The notes: a model not told the origin generated them from the sequence alone. A DNA stretch of 64,000 nucleotides from Candidatus Borkfalkia faecavium (GCA_019114755.1 DXEW01000020.1:1-64000); one strand, 5' to 3'. Shown: positions 1 to 10,539, counted from the stretch's first letter. Made by a program: numbers and translations.

Positions 1-2
1 AG

Positions 3-1937
3 TGGCTGACTATAAAGCGACTTAAAAAGCTCAAAGAGTTCACGGTCACGACTTGGGAGAAGATGCCTGAACATGACGATGAAATTGTCATCGGTGCGGA
101 GAAGAAAGGGAAAGGTTTGGAGATTATCTCCACGAGCGCATTGCACGCGCTCATCGTCGGCACGACGGGCAGCGGCAAGACGACGGGCTTTGTCGATCAG
201 AACATAGCCATTCTCGGTAAAAGCCGCGGCAAGCCGAGTATGATTATCGCCGACCCGAAAAAGGAACTGTACGAAAAGCACGCAAAGCAACTTGAAAGTG
301 AGGGTTACAAAATTTCTACGCTCGATTTGCGCGAGCCGTATTCGTCGGCACGATGGAATCCCATGCAGGTACTCATCCGCCGTATCCGTCAGGTGAAAGA
401 GTTGCAGAACGACCTAAAACAGGAGGACGGCAAATACTACGCCTGCGGCGAGGTGTTCTTATCCCACCGTGACGCGCGCACGAGGGTGCAGGAGTTAAAG
501 GACGAGATCTTCGAGAACGCGATGGATTTGGTATATACGCTCTGTCCCGTCCAAAACAAAGACCAGCCCACATGGGAAGAGGGTGCGCGTAACCTCATCT
601 TCGGTCTGGTGCTTGCCTTCTGCGAGGATGTCATTTCGGGCAAGATGGACGAAAAGCAGTTGCAGCTCTTTAACGTGTACCATAATGTGACCAAATATTG
701 CTCTGAGGACACGACGGCATTAAAGCAATACCTGCTCGAAGGCAGGGATGAGTTTTCAAAGGTGAGGGGGCTTGTCAACACGGTACTCATCACGAGCGAC
801 AAGACATTGACGAGCTATCTTTCCGAAGTCAACAGCTATATGCAGCAGCTCTCGGACGACGGCATTCTCTCCATGACGAGCGAGAACGACATCGATATAG
901 CGAACATGGACGAAAGTCCGAACGCGCTGTTTGTCATCGTGCCGGACGAGCGGTTCACGCGCCACCGATTTGTTACGCTGTTTCTCACGCAGACCTATAA
1001 GGAGCTGGTCGAAAAGGCGAATACCAATCTTCGTAAGAAGCAGACGGATACGGCGATCTTAAAACGCCGCGCCTATTACATTTTGGACGAGTTTGCAAAT
1101 CTTCCGAAGATGGAGAACATCGAAGGCATGGTCACGGTCGGGCGTTCAAGGGGTATCCGGTATCTGTTCGTGTTACAGAGCTTTTCACAGTTGAATGCCA
1201 AGTACGGGAAAGACGTTGCGGATATTCTGAAGTCCAACTGCAATGTAAAGTTGTTTATCGGCTCGGACGATGCGGAGACGAGGAAAGAGTTTTCCGAACT
1301 TTGCGGGCAGAAGAAGGTCAAGAGCTTTTCGGTGAATACAAGCGCGGAAAACCCTGCGTCCTCGAATACGGGCGCGAGCAATCAGCCGCTCATAACGCCG
1401 GGGATGCTCGAGCGTTTGAACGGCGACGAAAAGGGCGACGCGATTGTTTCGGTGAGAGGCTATGAGCCGATCTGGACGCGGTTCACATCGTCGTATGAGC
1501 TAAAACACATTTATTTTGCGGCGGGTAAGGCGGATATTGGGAAGCGCGAAGCGCGGTTGTTCGACAAGAGTCAATATGTGTTTGATATTTGCGGCGGAAG
1601 TCAGGCAGAGGAAGAAGAAAGACAGCTCATCGCGATCGAGCAGCGGGAGCGGGAAGAAACAGGGAGTGCGCCGAACATTGCCGAGCTCGACGCGGCATGG
1701 TCAAAGCAGCGCGAAGCGATCCGGAAGAAGGTGAGTTCTGCCGCGGCGGTCCTCGGCGATGAGGATGCTCAGGCATTGGTGGAAGCAAAGTTGGAGAATA
1801 AGCAGATGCTGATCGCGCTTCTCTTGCAGGAGTACACCGATCTTTCTGTTCGCCAAAAGCTCAACACACTCTCGGCATATCTGAGCGAAGCGCTCCCCAA
1901 ACTGCTCGAATTGCAGGAAAAGGTAAGAAATTCATAA
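3..1937 (+). CDS. VirD4/TraG-type conjugative coupling ATPase, 5'-truncated by window edge
   Basis: Walker A GTTGSGKTTGF, YYILDEFANLP, GRSRGIRYLFVLQSFSQL; frame open upstream of the ATG at 63 to the window edge. Confidence 0.9.
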   Translation, partial: WLTIKRLKKLKEFTVTTWEKMPEHDDEIVIGAEKKGKGLEIISTSALHALIVGTTGSGKTTGFVDQNIAILGKSRGKPSMIIADPKKELYEKHAKQLESEGYKISTLDLREPYSSARWNPMQVLIRRIRQVKELQNDLKQEDGKYYACGEVFLSHRDARTRVQELKDEIFENAMDLVYTLCPVQNKDQPTWEEGARNLIFGLVLAFCEDVISGKMDEKQLQLFNVYHNVTKYCSEDTTALKQYLLEGRDEFSKVRGLVNTVLITSDKTLTSYLSEVNSYMQQLSDDGILSMTSENDIDIANMDESPNALFVIVPDERFTRHRFVTLFLTQTYKELVEKANTNLRKKQTDTAILKRRAYYILDEFANLPKMENIEGMVTVGRSRGIRYLFVLQSFSQLNAKYGKDVADILKSNCNVKLFIGSDDAETRKEFSELCGQKKVKSFSVNTSAENPASSNTGASNQPLITPGMLERLNGDEKGDAIVSVRGYEPIWTRFTSSYELKHIYFAAGKADIGKREARLFDKSQYVFDICGGSQAEEEERQLIAIEQREREETGSAPNIAELDAAWSKQREAIRKKVSSAAAVLGDEDAQALVEAKLENKQMLIALLLQEYTDLSVRQKLNTLSAYLSEALPKLLELQEKVRNS

Positions 1938-1950
1938 AAGGAGGGATGAT

Positions 1951-3297
1951 TTGAAAAAGTTTTTATTGGCAGGGCTGGCGGTATGCGGCCTGCTCGCATT
2001 CGCGGCACTGGCGGGTTGTGCCGCATCGGAAAGCAATGCGGATCCACCAGCGGCAGGGGAAGAGAGGACAGCTGTTGTCCGGAGCGTGGCGGAAGGGGTA
2101 TCGCCGCAAGCTGCGGCGATTGCAAGCGTACCCTGCGACCATACCTTTGCCGCGGTGCAGACGGTGGAGCCGTCCTGTACGGAGCAGGGCTATACCTTAT
2201 ACGCCTGCTCGCAGTGCGGGCAGAGCTACACGGACGACTTTACCCCCGCGAAGGGTCACACGATGCGAGAGGTCGTCGTGGAGCCGACTTGCACGCATCA
2301 GGGGTATACGACGCATTTTTGCACCGTCTGCGGCTATGAGTATTCAGACGCTTACAAGGAGGAGCGCGGGCATAAGTATGTTTCGGAAAAGATAGACTCC
2401 ACCTGTACGCAGGCGGGCTGCACGCTGCATACCTGTTCGGTCTGCGGTGAAAGCTATCGGGACGATTACCGCGAAGCGCTCGGGCATGCGTATGCCGAAG
2501 AGACGTTTGCTCCGACCTGCACGAGCGAAGGGTATACGAAGCAGACCTGCTCAAGGTGCGGCGACGAGGTAACGATGGACTATGTGCCCGCACTCGGGCA
2601 TACATACACCCAAACGGCGATCGCGCCGACGTGTGTGAGCTACGGATATACCGAACACCTCTGTTCCGTCTGCGGGGACCGAACTGTCATGGATTATATC
2701 GAGGCGACAGGGCATACGTTTCTCGACGTGCTGGTCGAAGCGACGCCCGAGAGCATCGGCTATACGCGGCATATCTGCATCGTCTGCGATTACAGCTATA
2801 TCTCCGACTATGTAACGAGCGGTGATACGGGCTATATCGAACCGCCCGAACAAGACCATGCGCATGCGTATGCGTTCTATGTACAGGATGCGCCCGAGGA
2901 GAAGTACTTCATCGCGCGCTATGTCTGTGACTGCGGCGCGAGCGCCGTGGGCAATGTGTCGGTTACGGCGACGGATCAAAGCGGCACGGCGGTACAACTT
3001 TCTGTCAACGAATACGGGCAGGTGGACTATTCCCGCCTTTCGGGAAGCTATACGGTGCGAATCACGGACGGAGCGGGGGAACTTCTCAAAGAGTTTTTTC
3101 TGACGGTGGAAGGGGAACCGCCCGAAGGCTTGCCCGAGGACAAGCCGCAGGAGCTGCCCGAAGAGACGGAACGGGGAGAAGAGGGCGGAAGCACGGGGAC
3201 GACGGTCCTGTTGCTGTTCATCCTTATATTACTCGCCGCAGGCGGTGCCGCGGCATGGCTTCTTATCAGAAGGAAGAAAAAGAAAAATCAAAAGTAA
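1951..3297 (+). CDS. Surface lipoprotein with about 6 C-x2-C/GH repeats and C-terminal TM anchor
   Basis: TTG start with RBS aggaggg; lipobox LAGC; repeats CTxxGYTxxxCSxCGxSY...GHxY; C-terminal LLLFILILLAAGGAAAWLLIRRKKKK. Confidence 0.75.
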   Translation: MKKFLLAGLAVCGLLAFAALAGCAASESNADPPAAGEERTAVVRSVAEGVSPQAAAIASVPCDHTFAAVQTVEPSCTEQGYTLYACSQCGQSYTDDFTPAKGHTMREVVVEPTCTHQGYTTHFCTVCGYEYSDAYKEERGHKYVSEKIDSTCTQAGCTLHTCSVCGESYRDDYREALGHAYAEETFAPTCTSEGYTKQTCSRCGDEVTMDYVPALGHTYTQTAIAPTCVSYGYTEHLCSVCGDRTVMDYIEATGHTFLDVLVEATPESIGYTRHICIVCDYSYISDYVTSGDTGYIEPPEQDHAHAYAFYVQDAPEEKYFIARYVCDCGASAVGNVSVTATDQSGTAVQLSVNEYGQVDYSRLSGSYTVRITDGAGELLKEFFLTVEGEPPEGLPEDKPQELPEETERGEEGGSTGTTVLLLFILILLAAGGAAAWLLIRRKKKKNQK

Positions 3298-3313
3298 AGG
3301 GAGGATATAAGAT

Positions 3314-3610
3314 ATGAATTTTAACTTACTTACGGAAACCGGACTGGACAGTAACCTTGCCGAGATCGTGGCAAAATTGCAGAGCCTGATGGATAGCTTC
3401 TGGGTGTATATTGTCATTGCACTCGCGGCGGTCGTCGTCATCTGGGGCGCGTACATCGGCATCAAGATCGCCATCGCGCACAGGAACGAAGAAAAGATCA
3501 ACGCCAAAGACATGGTGAAGCAGCTCATCATCGGCATCGTCATCATATTCGTCGTCGCGATGGGTGCACCGCTTCTCATTAACGGTCTGTCCGCTTGGGT
3601 CGGCGCGTAA
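3314..3610 (+). CDS. VirB2/TrbC pilin-like small two-TM protein
   Basis: 98 aa, two hydrophobic segments separated by charged HRNEEKINAKD, immediately before TrbL-like and VirB4 genes. Confidence 0.65.
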   Translation: MNFNLLTETGLDSNLAEIVAKLQSLMDSFWVYIVIALAAVVVIWGAYIGIKIAIAHRNEEKINAKDMVKQLIIGIVIIFVVAMGAPLLINGLSAWVGA

Positions 3611-3628
3611 AAACGGGAGTCTGAACAG

Positions 3629-3658
3629 AAAGGCGGCGTGTTATTTGCCGCCTTTCAT
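3629..3658 (+). terminator. Intercistronic hairpin after the pilin-like gene
   Basis: aaaggcggc-N9-gccgccttt followed by catttt. Confidence 0.6.
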
Positions 3659-3681
3659 TTTCAGATAACGGAGGAGGTTAA

Positions 3682-4899
3682 ATGCTGATATTTTTACAGG
3701 AGATAGGCTTGCAGCTCTTTCTATGGCTGTTGCAGCTTGTGGACGGGCTGATGGACTTATTTTCCGCCATGACGGGCATTGCCACGGTCAACTACCACGG
3801 GCAGCAAGTCAATCTTATCGAGTTTATCGTCGGCGACTCCGCCATCGGCACCGTCTTTTGGTGTATTTTCATCACGGCGGTGGGGCTCACCTGTATCTTT
3901 GCGATCGCGGGGCTCATCAAGAATATGATCTCCGGCAACCGCGGTGTGGCGACGGTCGTGGGGAAGTTCTTTCTCGCACTTTTGGGAACGATGGCAATGC
4001 TGGCGGTCGTGATCCTCGGTATCCTTATCGCCAACGGCTCGCTGCAGCTTCTGGCGCGCATCTTTCAGGTGGAGAACACGACCAAGCTCTCCAACGCCAT
4101 TTTCAATGCCTGCGTCGGTGATTGGCTGAACGGGTATTCGGCGGGGGATGTGGACGTGACGTCTCTCACGGTGCGCGAGATCCTGGGCGGTTACGATACG
4201 GCGCTGTTCGGGATCTGGCCTACGTCCTGGAAGGGGAACGGCATGGTCGACCCGAATACGTTCCTGTATCTTCCCTCGCTCGTAGCGGGCATCGCGCTCT
4301 GCGTGGCGCTCGTGATCGCCGTTCTCAATCTCGCAAAGCGCGTGTACGAGATCGTTTTTGCTTACTTCACGATGCCGATCGCCATGTCAACTTTGCCGCT
4401 CGACGATGGGGCGCGGTTCAAAAACTGGCGGGAACTCTTCGTCTCCAAACTCATCCTCGCCTATGGCGCGGTGTTCGCGGTCAATATCTTTGCGCTCATC
4501 CTGCCGCTCATCAATGTGGTGCATCTGGACGGGGTCAATAGCTTTGGCAACGCCATGTTCACCATCTTCATGATCGTGGGCGGCGCGATGCTCATCCCTG
4601 CGGGGCAGACGTTGTTTGCAAGACTATTCGGGCAGGCGGACGATATGCGTGCCGGTGGCGGGTGGCTGAGAAGCGCGTTCTACGGCGGGCGCATTGCAAG
4701 TGCCATGACGGTAGGACTTGCGGCGAAAGGCATCAAGGCGATCGCTTCCCGCAAGAAGGGCGACAGCGGTAACGGAAACAGCAGCGGCGATTCGGGCGAC
4801 GGTTCGTCCGGCGGAGATGAGAGCGACAAGTACAGCGACGGCGGCGAAAGCGCGAGCGCGCCGGACGGAGGAAGTGAAGAAGGAGGGGAAAGCAGTTGA
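3682..4899 (+). CDS. TrbL/VirB6-like multi-TM conjugal transfer protein
   Basis: 405 aa, multiple TM segments, hydrophilic Ser/Gly/Asp-rich C-terminal tail, position before VirB4. Confidence 0.75.
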   Translation: MLIFLQEIGLQLFLWLLQLVDGLMDLFSAMTGIATVNYHGQQVNLIEFIVGDSAIGTVFWCIFITAVGLTCIFAIAGLIKNMISGNRGVATVVGKFFLALLGTMAMLAVVILGILIANGSLQLLARIFQVENTTKLSNAIFNACVGDWLNGYSAGDVDVTSLTVREILGGYDTALFGIWPTSWKGNGMVDPNTFLYLPSLVAGIALCVALVIAVLNLAKRVYEIVFAYFTMPIAMSTLPLDDGARFKNWRELFVSKLILAYGAVFAVNIFALILPLINVVHLDGVNSFGNAMFTIFMIVGGAMLIPAGQTLFARLFGQADDMRAGGGWLRSAFYGGRIASAMTVGLAAKGIKAIASRKKGDSGNGNSSGDSGDGSSGGDESDKYSDGGESASAPDGGSEEGGESS

Positions 4900-7520
4900 G
4901 GATCATTCCGAAAAAAATTAAAGTGAAGAATACGGTATGGAAGTGCTATTCCATGACGGATGTGATTGTGGCGCTGTTTGTGTTTGCGCTCATCTTCATC
5001 GCAGTCACGGCTGGGAATTGGGCGTTTGCGATCGTTATGGGTTTGATAGCGGTAGTTATGTTCATGCCCACGCCCGACGGTATCTTTTATACCTGTATCT
5101 TTGAAAATGTAAAATTCCTGTTCGCCAAAAAGAGATATACGGCGGACGCGAAAAATCCGAAAGAAAACATAGACACGCTTTTGGGCCTGAAAGAAATCAA
5201 AACAAACGGCTTGCTCGCATACAGCGGCGGAATGTTCGGAAGGGTCATCAAGGTCGGGCAAAAGAACTTCGGTATCGAGGACGTAGTGCAGCAGAATATC
5301 GACATCAATTACATAGCCAACGCCTTAAAACTGCTCGACGCCAATCAGAGCGCGGACATCATCAAGATCGACCGCCCCGTGAATTTAGACGGTTTCTCGG
5401 AAGACCTGTTCGCCCGTCTTTCCGCATTGCGGGAAGAAGAGCCGCAGACGCGGGAGATCCGCCGCGGCATTTTGCAGGAACGCATCGACCGCATCGACAA
5501 GCTCAACAACATCCGCAAGCAGTATCTGTCCGACTATTATATTGTAGTGTATGGCAGGAACGAGCTTGATTTAGAGAGTGCGGCGATCAATATCGCGGGC
5601 GAAGTCGGCAAGAGCGGATTGTCTACAAAACTGTTAGGGCAAAGAGAGGCGGCTGTGTTTCTGAAATACAGTTTTTCTCGCAATTTTGACGAGCGGGAGG
5701 AAAAGGAGATTGCGGATGAGGATTTGCTCGCATGGGTAAAGCCGAAAGAAGTGGTGTTCCACGGTAACAGGTACGTCATTGACGGAACGGAGGCGAGCGT
5801 GCTTGCGGTCGCAGACTATCCTCTGCGCGTCAAAAACGCATGGGGCGCAAAACTGTTCAATATCCCCAACACGAAGATCGTGATGCATGTTCGGCCCGTG
5901 GACAAGTACAAGGCGATCCGCCGAATCGACAAGTGCATCGGCGAGATGGAAACCAAGCAGATCGTGGCGGAAAAAGCGAGCGAGGCGAACAGCGCGGAAA
6001 CACATCAGGAAACCATGAACGCGCTTCTCGATAGTTTGCAGACGGAAAACGAAAGCCTTTTGGACGTTACGCTGACCGTCACCGCCTATAACTATCTCAA
6101 AAACGAGAATTACAAAAAGGCGGTGCGTAGGGCAATGCTTACGGAAAACTTCAAACCGTCCACACTGTACGGCTTGCAGATCGAAGGCTTTAAGACGGCG
6201 GCGGTATCGCCCGTAAGCACGCTCAAAAATCACGAGCGCGGCATCAACAGCTCAAGCCTCGCGGCGGTGTTTCCGTTCGTGCGGACTTGTGTTTTGGACG
6301 AGGGCGGTATTCTTCTCGGCGAAAATAAGACGAACGGCTATCCGTTCATTCTCAATCTCTGGAAGAGGGGGAATCTGTATCAGAACAGCAACGCTATGAT
6401 CATCGGCAAATCGGGCTCGGGGAAGTCGTATTTTCTCAAAACGCTCATCGCGAACGAGTGGGCGAACGGCACGAGAGTGATCGTATTAGACCCCGAAGCC
6501 GAGTATCTGACGCTCACCCGAAACCTTGCAGGCAATATCATTGACGTGGGCAACGCAAAGGAGGGGCGCATCAACCCGTTCCATATCTATAAAATACTCA
6601 CGGAGGACGGCACGCCTGCCGATCCGAAGGTCACGTTCAATACGCACCTGAAAATGTTGGAATCGTTTTTCAAGATCGTACTTGCGGATGCGCCCGTGGA
6701 CGTCATCGAACTCATCAATAACCTTGTGGTGGAAACTTATGAGCGGATGGGTATTACGGAGAATACCGACTGCTCGGCATTCCCTGCGGACTACTTCCCG
6801 TTGTTTTCCGACCTTTTGGAAACATTACAGAGCAAAAATAAGGAAAGTATGGATGAGCTTACCAAGAGGGATATGCGCACGGCGGAACTGTATTTGCAGA
6901 AGTTTGTTTCGGGTAGGTATTCGGACATCTGGAACGCGCCGTCCACGTTAAAGACAGACGCAGACCTCATCGACTTCGATTTTCAAAGCCTGTTTGCGAA
7001 TAAGAACAATACGGTGGCGAATGCGCAGATGCTGCTCATTTTCCGATTCATCGAGCAGGAAGTCATCAACGCGAGAGAGAAGAACAAGGGCGGGGCAAAC
7101 CTTCATACGCTCATCATCGCGGACGAGGCGCATCTCTATATCGACCCGAAGTTTCCCATCGCGCTCGACTTCTTCTATTCGATGTCAAAGCGTATCCGCA
7201 AGTACAACGGCTCGTTCGTTCCCGCCACGCAGAATATCGCCGATTGGAATGCGAACGAAGAACTGCGCGGCAAGACCTCGGCGATCATCAAGAACAGTCA
7301 GTATAGCTTCATTTTCAAACTGTCCGCGCCCGACATGAAGGACGTACTTGACATTTACAAAGCGGGCGACAGCTTCAACGACGAGGAGCAGCGCATGATC
7401 ATCTCGGCGGTGACGGGGCAGACGTTCTTTGTGGGGAGTACGGAGCTTCGCAACTGCATTCTCGTCAAAGCAGGGGATTATACGCAAGGCTTATTTGAAG
7501 AAAAGGAAGGGCATCAATGA
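4896..7520 (+). CDS. VirB4-type conjugative ATPase with N-terminal PrgI-like membrane segment
   Basis: Walker A IIGKSGSGKSYFLK, Walker B LHTLIIADEAHLYID, SMSKRIRKYNGSFVPATQN; TTG start overlaps previous stop; two N-terminal TMs. Confidence 0.9.
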   Translation: MRIIPKKIKVKNTVWKCYSMTDVIVALFVFALIFIAVTAGNWAFAIVMGLIAVVMFMPTPDGIFYTCIFENVKFLFAKKRYTADAKNPKENIDTLLGLKEIKTNGLLAYSGGMFGRVIKVGQKNFGIEDVVQQNIDINYIANALKLLDANQSADIIKIDRPVNLDGFSEDLFARLSALREEEPQTREIRRGILQERIDRIDKLNNIRKQYLSDYYIVVYGRNELDLESAAINIAGEVGKSGLSTKLLGQREAAVFLKYSFSRNFDEREEKEIADEDLLAWVKPKEVVFHGNRYVIDGTEASVLAVADYPLRVKNAWGAKLFNIPNTKIVMHVRPVDKYKAIRRIDKCIGEMETKQIVAEKASEANSAETHQETMNALLDSLQTENESLLDVTLTVTAYNYLKNENYKKAVRRAMLTENFKPSTLYGLQIEGFKTAAVSPVSTLKNHERGINSSSLAAVFPFVRTCVLDEGGILLGENKTNGYPFILNLWKRGNLYQNSNAMIIGKSGSGKSYFLKTLIANEWANGTRVIVLDPEAEYLTLTRNLAGNIIDVGNAKEGRINPFHIYKILTEDGTPADPKVTFNTHLKMLESFFKIVLADAPVDVIELINNLVVETYERMGITENTDCSAFPADYFPLFSDLLETLQSKNKESMDELTKRDMRTAELYLQKFVSGRYSDIWNAPSTLKTDADLIDFDFQSLFANKNNTVANAQMLLIFRFIEQEVINAREKNKGGANLHTLIIADEAHLYIDPKFPIALDFFYSMSKRIRKYNGSFVPATQNIADWNANEELRGKTSAIIKNSQYSFIFKLSAPDMKDVLDIYKAGDSFNDEEQRMIISAVTGQTFFVGSTELRNCILVKAGDYTQGLFEEKEGHQ

Positions 7521-10033
7521 ACAGAGTAAAGAAAAATCGAATTTGCATCATTTTGGCGGCGGTCATGGCGGCGGTGTGCCTCTGCCTCTGTTTGCGGGTG
7601 GATATGACGGCGGCCGCGGCAGCGACGCCGCGCTACACCATGACCTTTTCAGGAACATATAAAAATAATTCCTGGGGAGCGGACGGGCTGACGACAAGCA
7701 TCAGCAACGAGACGAGTTACGGGCTGAAGACGGGGAGTTCGGCGGGCAGAAAGGAATATATGAGCCTGACGCTGGAGGGCAGTTCCACTGCGGGCAGCGC
7801 CACGCTTTCAAACGGCGGGTATGTCACCTCGCCGCGGGTCACGATCACGGCGTCGCTGGAGGCGGACGTATCTCTCTATCGCGGCAGCAGGTTGATCGCG
7901 TCCGGCAATACGTCTGTTTCTGCAGGCGTGTCGGACGGCGAATATCGGGTAGAGGTGTTCAAAGAAAACGGCGGCGGCGCGGGGTACACGCAGTGGGGGT
8001 ATGAGCTGGAACTCTATTCCTATTTTAATATAGATACCACGGCGCCCGTGGGTACGATCGAAAGCGGCGGCAAGGCCGTCTCGTCGGGCGGCAGCGTGAG
8101 CGAAGATTTTTCCTTCCGCGCCGCAGACAGCGGCAGCGGGGTCGCAAAACTGGAATATCGGGAGCCCGGCTCGTCGTCATGGAAGAGCTATACGGCGGGG
8201 AAGGTTATCTCCGCCGCGGGTGAAAGAGGGGAATATACTTTCCGCGCGACCGACCATGCCGGCAATACTTCAGTTAGTTCCGTCACGCTGGAAAACGCGC
8301 ACGCACATCACTACACGGCAAAGGTCATGCCGCCGACCTGTACGACGGGCGGCTATACCCAATACACCTGCACGGAGTGCGGCGACAGTTATACCGGGGA
8401 TCGTACGGCGGCGCTGGGGCATGATTATCTTTCGACGACGAGCGGCGTTTCCTGCACCACGGGCGGGACCATCCGCTTTACCTGTTCCCGCTGCGGGGAT
8501 AGCTATACCGAAGATATCCCCGCAACGGGGCATAGTTATCAGAGCAAGACGGTCTCTCCGACCTGCACATCGGGCGGTTATACCCGCCATACCTGTACCC
8601 GCTGCGGAGACAGCTATACGACCAATCGCACGCAAGCGCTCGGGCATAGCTACACGGTATCGTCCGAGCGCGATCCGACCTGTACAAGCGGGTCGGTGAC
8701 GGTCTATCGCTGTACGCGCTGCGGCAGCACCTACTCGGACGAGGATTCCGACGCTTTGGGTCACAGCTATGACGCGGATGTCATCAACCCCACCTGCACG
8801 GCGGGCGGCTATACGGTGTTCTCGTGCAGGAGATGCAGCTATAGTTATACAGGCAATTCTACGGCAGCCTTGGGGCATAGCTACAAGGCAACGACGACGC
8901 CGTCTTCCTGTTCGACGGATGGATATACCACTTATAAATGCATCCGTTGCGGCGCAAGTTATACCGACAGTCCCACGCAGGCGACAGGGCATAGCTATGT
9001 CGCCGAGATCGTCTCATCCACCTGTACGGAGCGGGGCTATACCGTCTATACTTGCAGCAAGTGCGGCGACAGCTATCGCACCAATGAGACGCAGCCGCTG
9101 GGGCATACCTATGTCATTTCCACGGAAGGGGCGACCTGTACGGAGAGCGGCGTTTCCGTATATACCTGCACCCGCTGCGGGTCGAGCTATGAGGGCGGGC
9201 TGACGGCACCGCTCGGGCATAACTATGTGGCGGAGCAGAGACCCGCAGGATGTACGGTGGAGGGCGGCACCGTCTATACCTGTACGCGATGCGGAGACAG
9301 TTATAACGGAGAGCCGACGCCGCCTCTCGGCCATGCGTATATCTCCAAAGCCGTCGCCGCGACGTGTGCAGAAGGGGGATATGTTCTCCACACTTGCAGC
9401 CGCTGCGGGGACAGCTATCAGGACAATGAGACGCAGCCGCTGGGGCATAATTTCGTGACGGAGGAACGCCCGCCTTCCTGTACAGAAAGCAGCCGCACCG
9501 TCTATATCTGTCAGGTATGCGGCTTTGAAAAGGCGGAAGAGACGGGGACTTACCCGACGGGTCACGACTATGCTTCCAGCGTACTTCATGCCGCGACCTG
9601 TACGCAGGCGGGGGAGCGGAAGTTTGTCTGCGACAAGTGCGGAGAAGAATATATCGAGACTATCCCGGCGACTGGCCACACTTATGCGATCACCGATTCG
9701 ACCACGCAGGACGGCGTGACCATCCGCACCTATACCTGTTCGGTCTGCGGCGATACTTTCGCGCAGGAGCTCGGCGATCAGTACGAGGAAGTGGCGTCTT
9801 ACATCGAATATTTGTTCGAGCAATACCGCCCGTATATGATTTGGGTATTCCTTGCTACGGCGGGCGTGTGGAGCATCGTGATGGGAGTTTGCTTCGCCAT
9901 TGCCCAAAAACATGAGGAGAAGGAGAAAGCCAAGCGCATGATCTTCAACTACCTCATCGGTCTTGTCGTCATCTTCTGTATCCTCGTTGCCGCCCCGCTC
10001 CTCGTTCGCGGCATCGCTGCGCTCGTGACGTAA
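7517..10033 (+). CDS. Secreted protein: Ig-like N-terminal region, 12-13 C-x(9-11)-CxxC-x(n)-GH repeats, C-terminal VirB2-pilin-like two-TM domain
   Basis: Signal sequence; repeats such as TCTSGGYTRHTCTRCGDSYTTNRTQALGHSY; C-terminus AIAQKHEEKEKAKRMIFNYLIGLVVIFCILVAAPLLVRGIAALVT resembles ORF 3314-3610. Confidence 0.8.
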   Translation: MNRVKKNRICIILAAVMAAVCLCLCLRVDMTAAAAATPRYTMTFSGTYKNNSWGADGLTTSISNETSYGLKTGSSAGRKEYMSLTLEGSSTAGSATLSNGGYVTSPRVTITASLEADVSLYRGSRLIASGNTSVSAGVSDGEYRVEVFKENGGGAGYTQWGYELELYSYFNIDTTAPVGTIESGGKAVSSGGSVSEDFSFRAADSGSGVAKLEYREPGSSSWKSYTAGKVISAAGERGEYTFRATDHAGNTSVSSVTLENAHAHHYTAKVMPPTCTTGGYTQYTCTECGDSYTGDRTAALGHDYLSTTSGVSCTTGGTIRFTCSRCGDSYTEDIPATGHSYQSKTVSPTCTSGGYTRHTCTRCGDSYTTNRTQALGHSYTVSSERDPTCTSGSVTVYRCTRCGSTYSDEDSDALGHSYDADVINPTCTAGGYTVFSCRRCSYSYTGNSTAALGHSYKATTTPSSCSTDGYTTYKCIRCGASYTDSPTQATGHSYVAEIVSSTCTERGYTVYTCSKCGDSYRTNETQPLGHTYVISTEGATCTESGVSVYTCTRCGSSYEGGLTAPLGHNYVAEQRPAGCTVEGGTVYTCTRCGDSYNGEPTPPLGHAYISKAVAATCAEGGYVLHTCSRCGDSYQDNETQPLGHNFVTEERPPSCTESSRTVYICQVCGFEKAEETGTYPTGHDYASSVLHAATCTQAGERKFVCDKCGEEYIETIPATGHTYAITDSTTQDGVTIRTYTCSVCGDTFAQELGDQYEEVASYIEYLFEQYRPYMIWVFLATAGVWSIVMGVCFAIAQKHEEKEKAKRMIFNYLIGLVVIFCILVAAPLLVRGIAALVT

Positions 10034-10163
10034 AAAATGCGGAACTTACCTTTGCTATTCAGCCCGTAAAAATTTTTTCGGGAAAATGCTCCGAACCCCT
10101 TGACAAACGGGAGAAAATGTGATATTCGTATTAACACGAAGAAAGAGAAAAGGAGGCGCACTC

Positions 10164-10526
10164 ATGAACGCACAGGAAATCATTGCAAAAGCGGACAGGG
10201 GAGAGGGGCTGACCGAAGAAGAGATCAGAGTCTATCGTGAAGCAGTCAAGCCTGTCAAGCACACCTACGGCAAGTACGGAACGCTCGCCAAGAAGTATCT
10301 GGAAGAGGAGAATGTCGGCAAGTATTGGGCTATTGAAAACCTTCCCGAATACCTGCACGGCATCGACCGTCAGGCAGGCGAGCTGTACGAAACCATGTAC
10401 GCTAAGCTGTCCAATGATGAGAGATATAAACGGACGGGCAACTTTATGGAGGACTACCGCAGACAGACGGAAATTCAAAAGTTGATTGAGGAAGAGATAC
10501 TCATTGAACTTGTTTATGTGGATTGA
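10164..10526 (+). CDS. Hypothetical ICE accessory protein (120 aa)
   Basis: ATG with RBS aggagg; shorter start preferred over ORF-track GTG 10119. Confidence 0.65.
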   Translation: MNAQEIIAKADRGEGLTEEEIRVYREAVKPVKHTYGKYGTLAKKYLEEENVGKYWAIENLPEYLHGIDRQAGELYETMYAKLSNDERYKRTGNFMEDYRRQTEIQKLIEEEILIELVYVD

Positions 10527-10539
10527 CGGGAGGTGTAAC

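Noticed and set aside
7517-10033. Cytoplasmic zinc-finger transcription factor
   Set aside because: Signal peptide, Ig-like region and C-terminal TM domain indicate an extracellular protein
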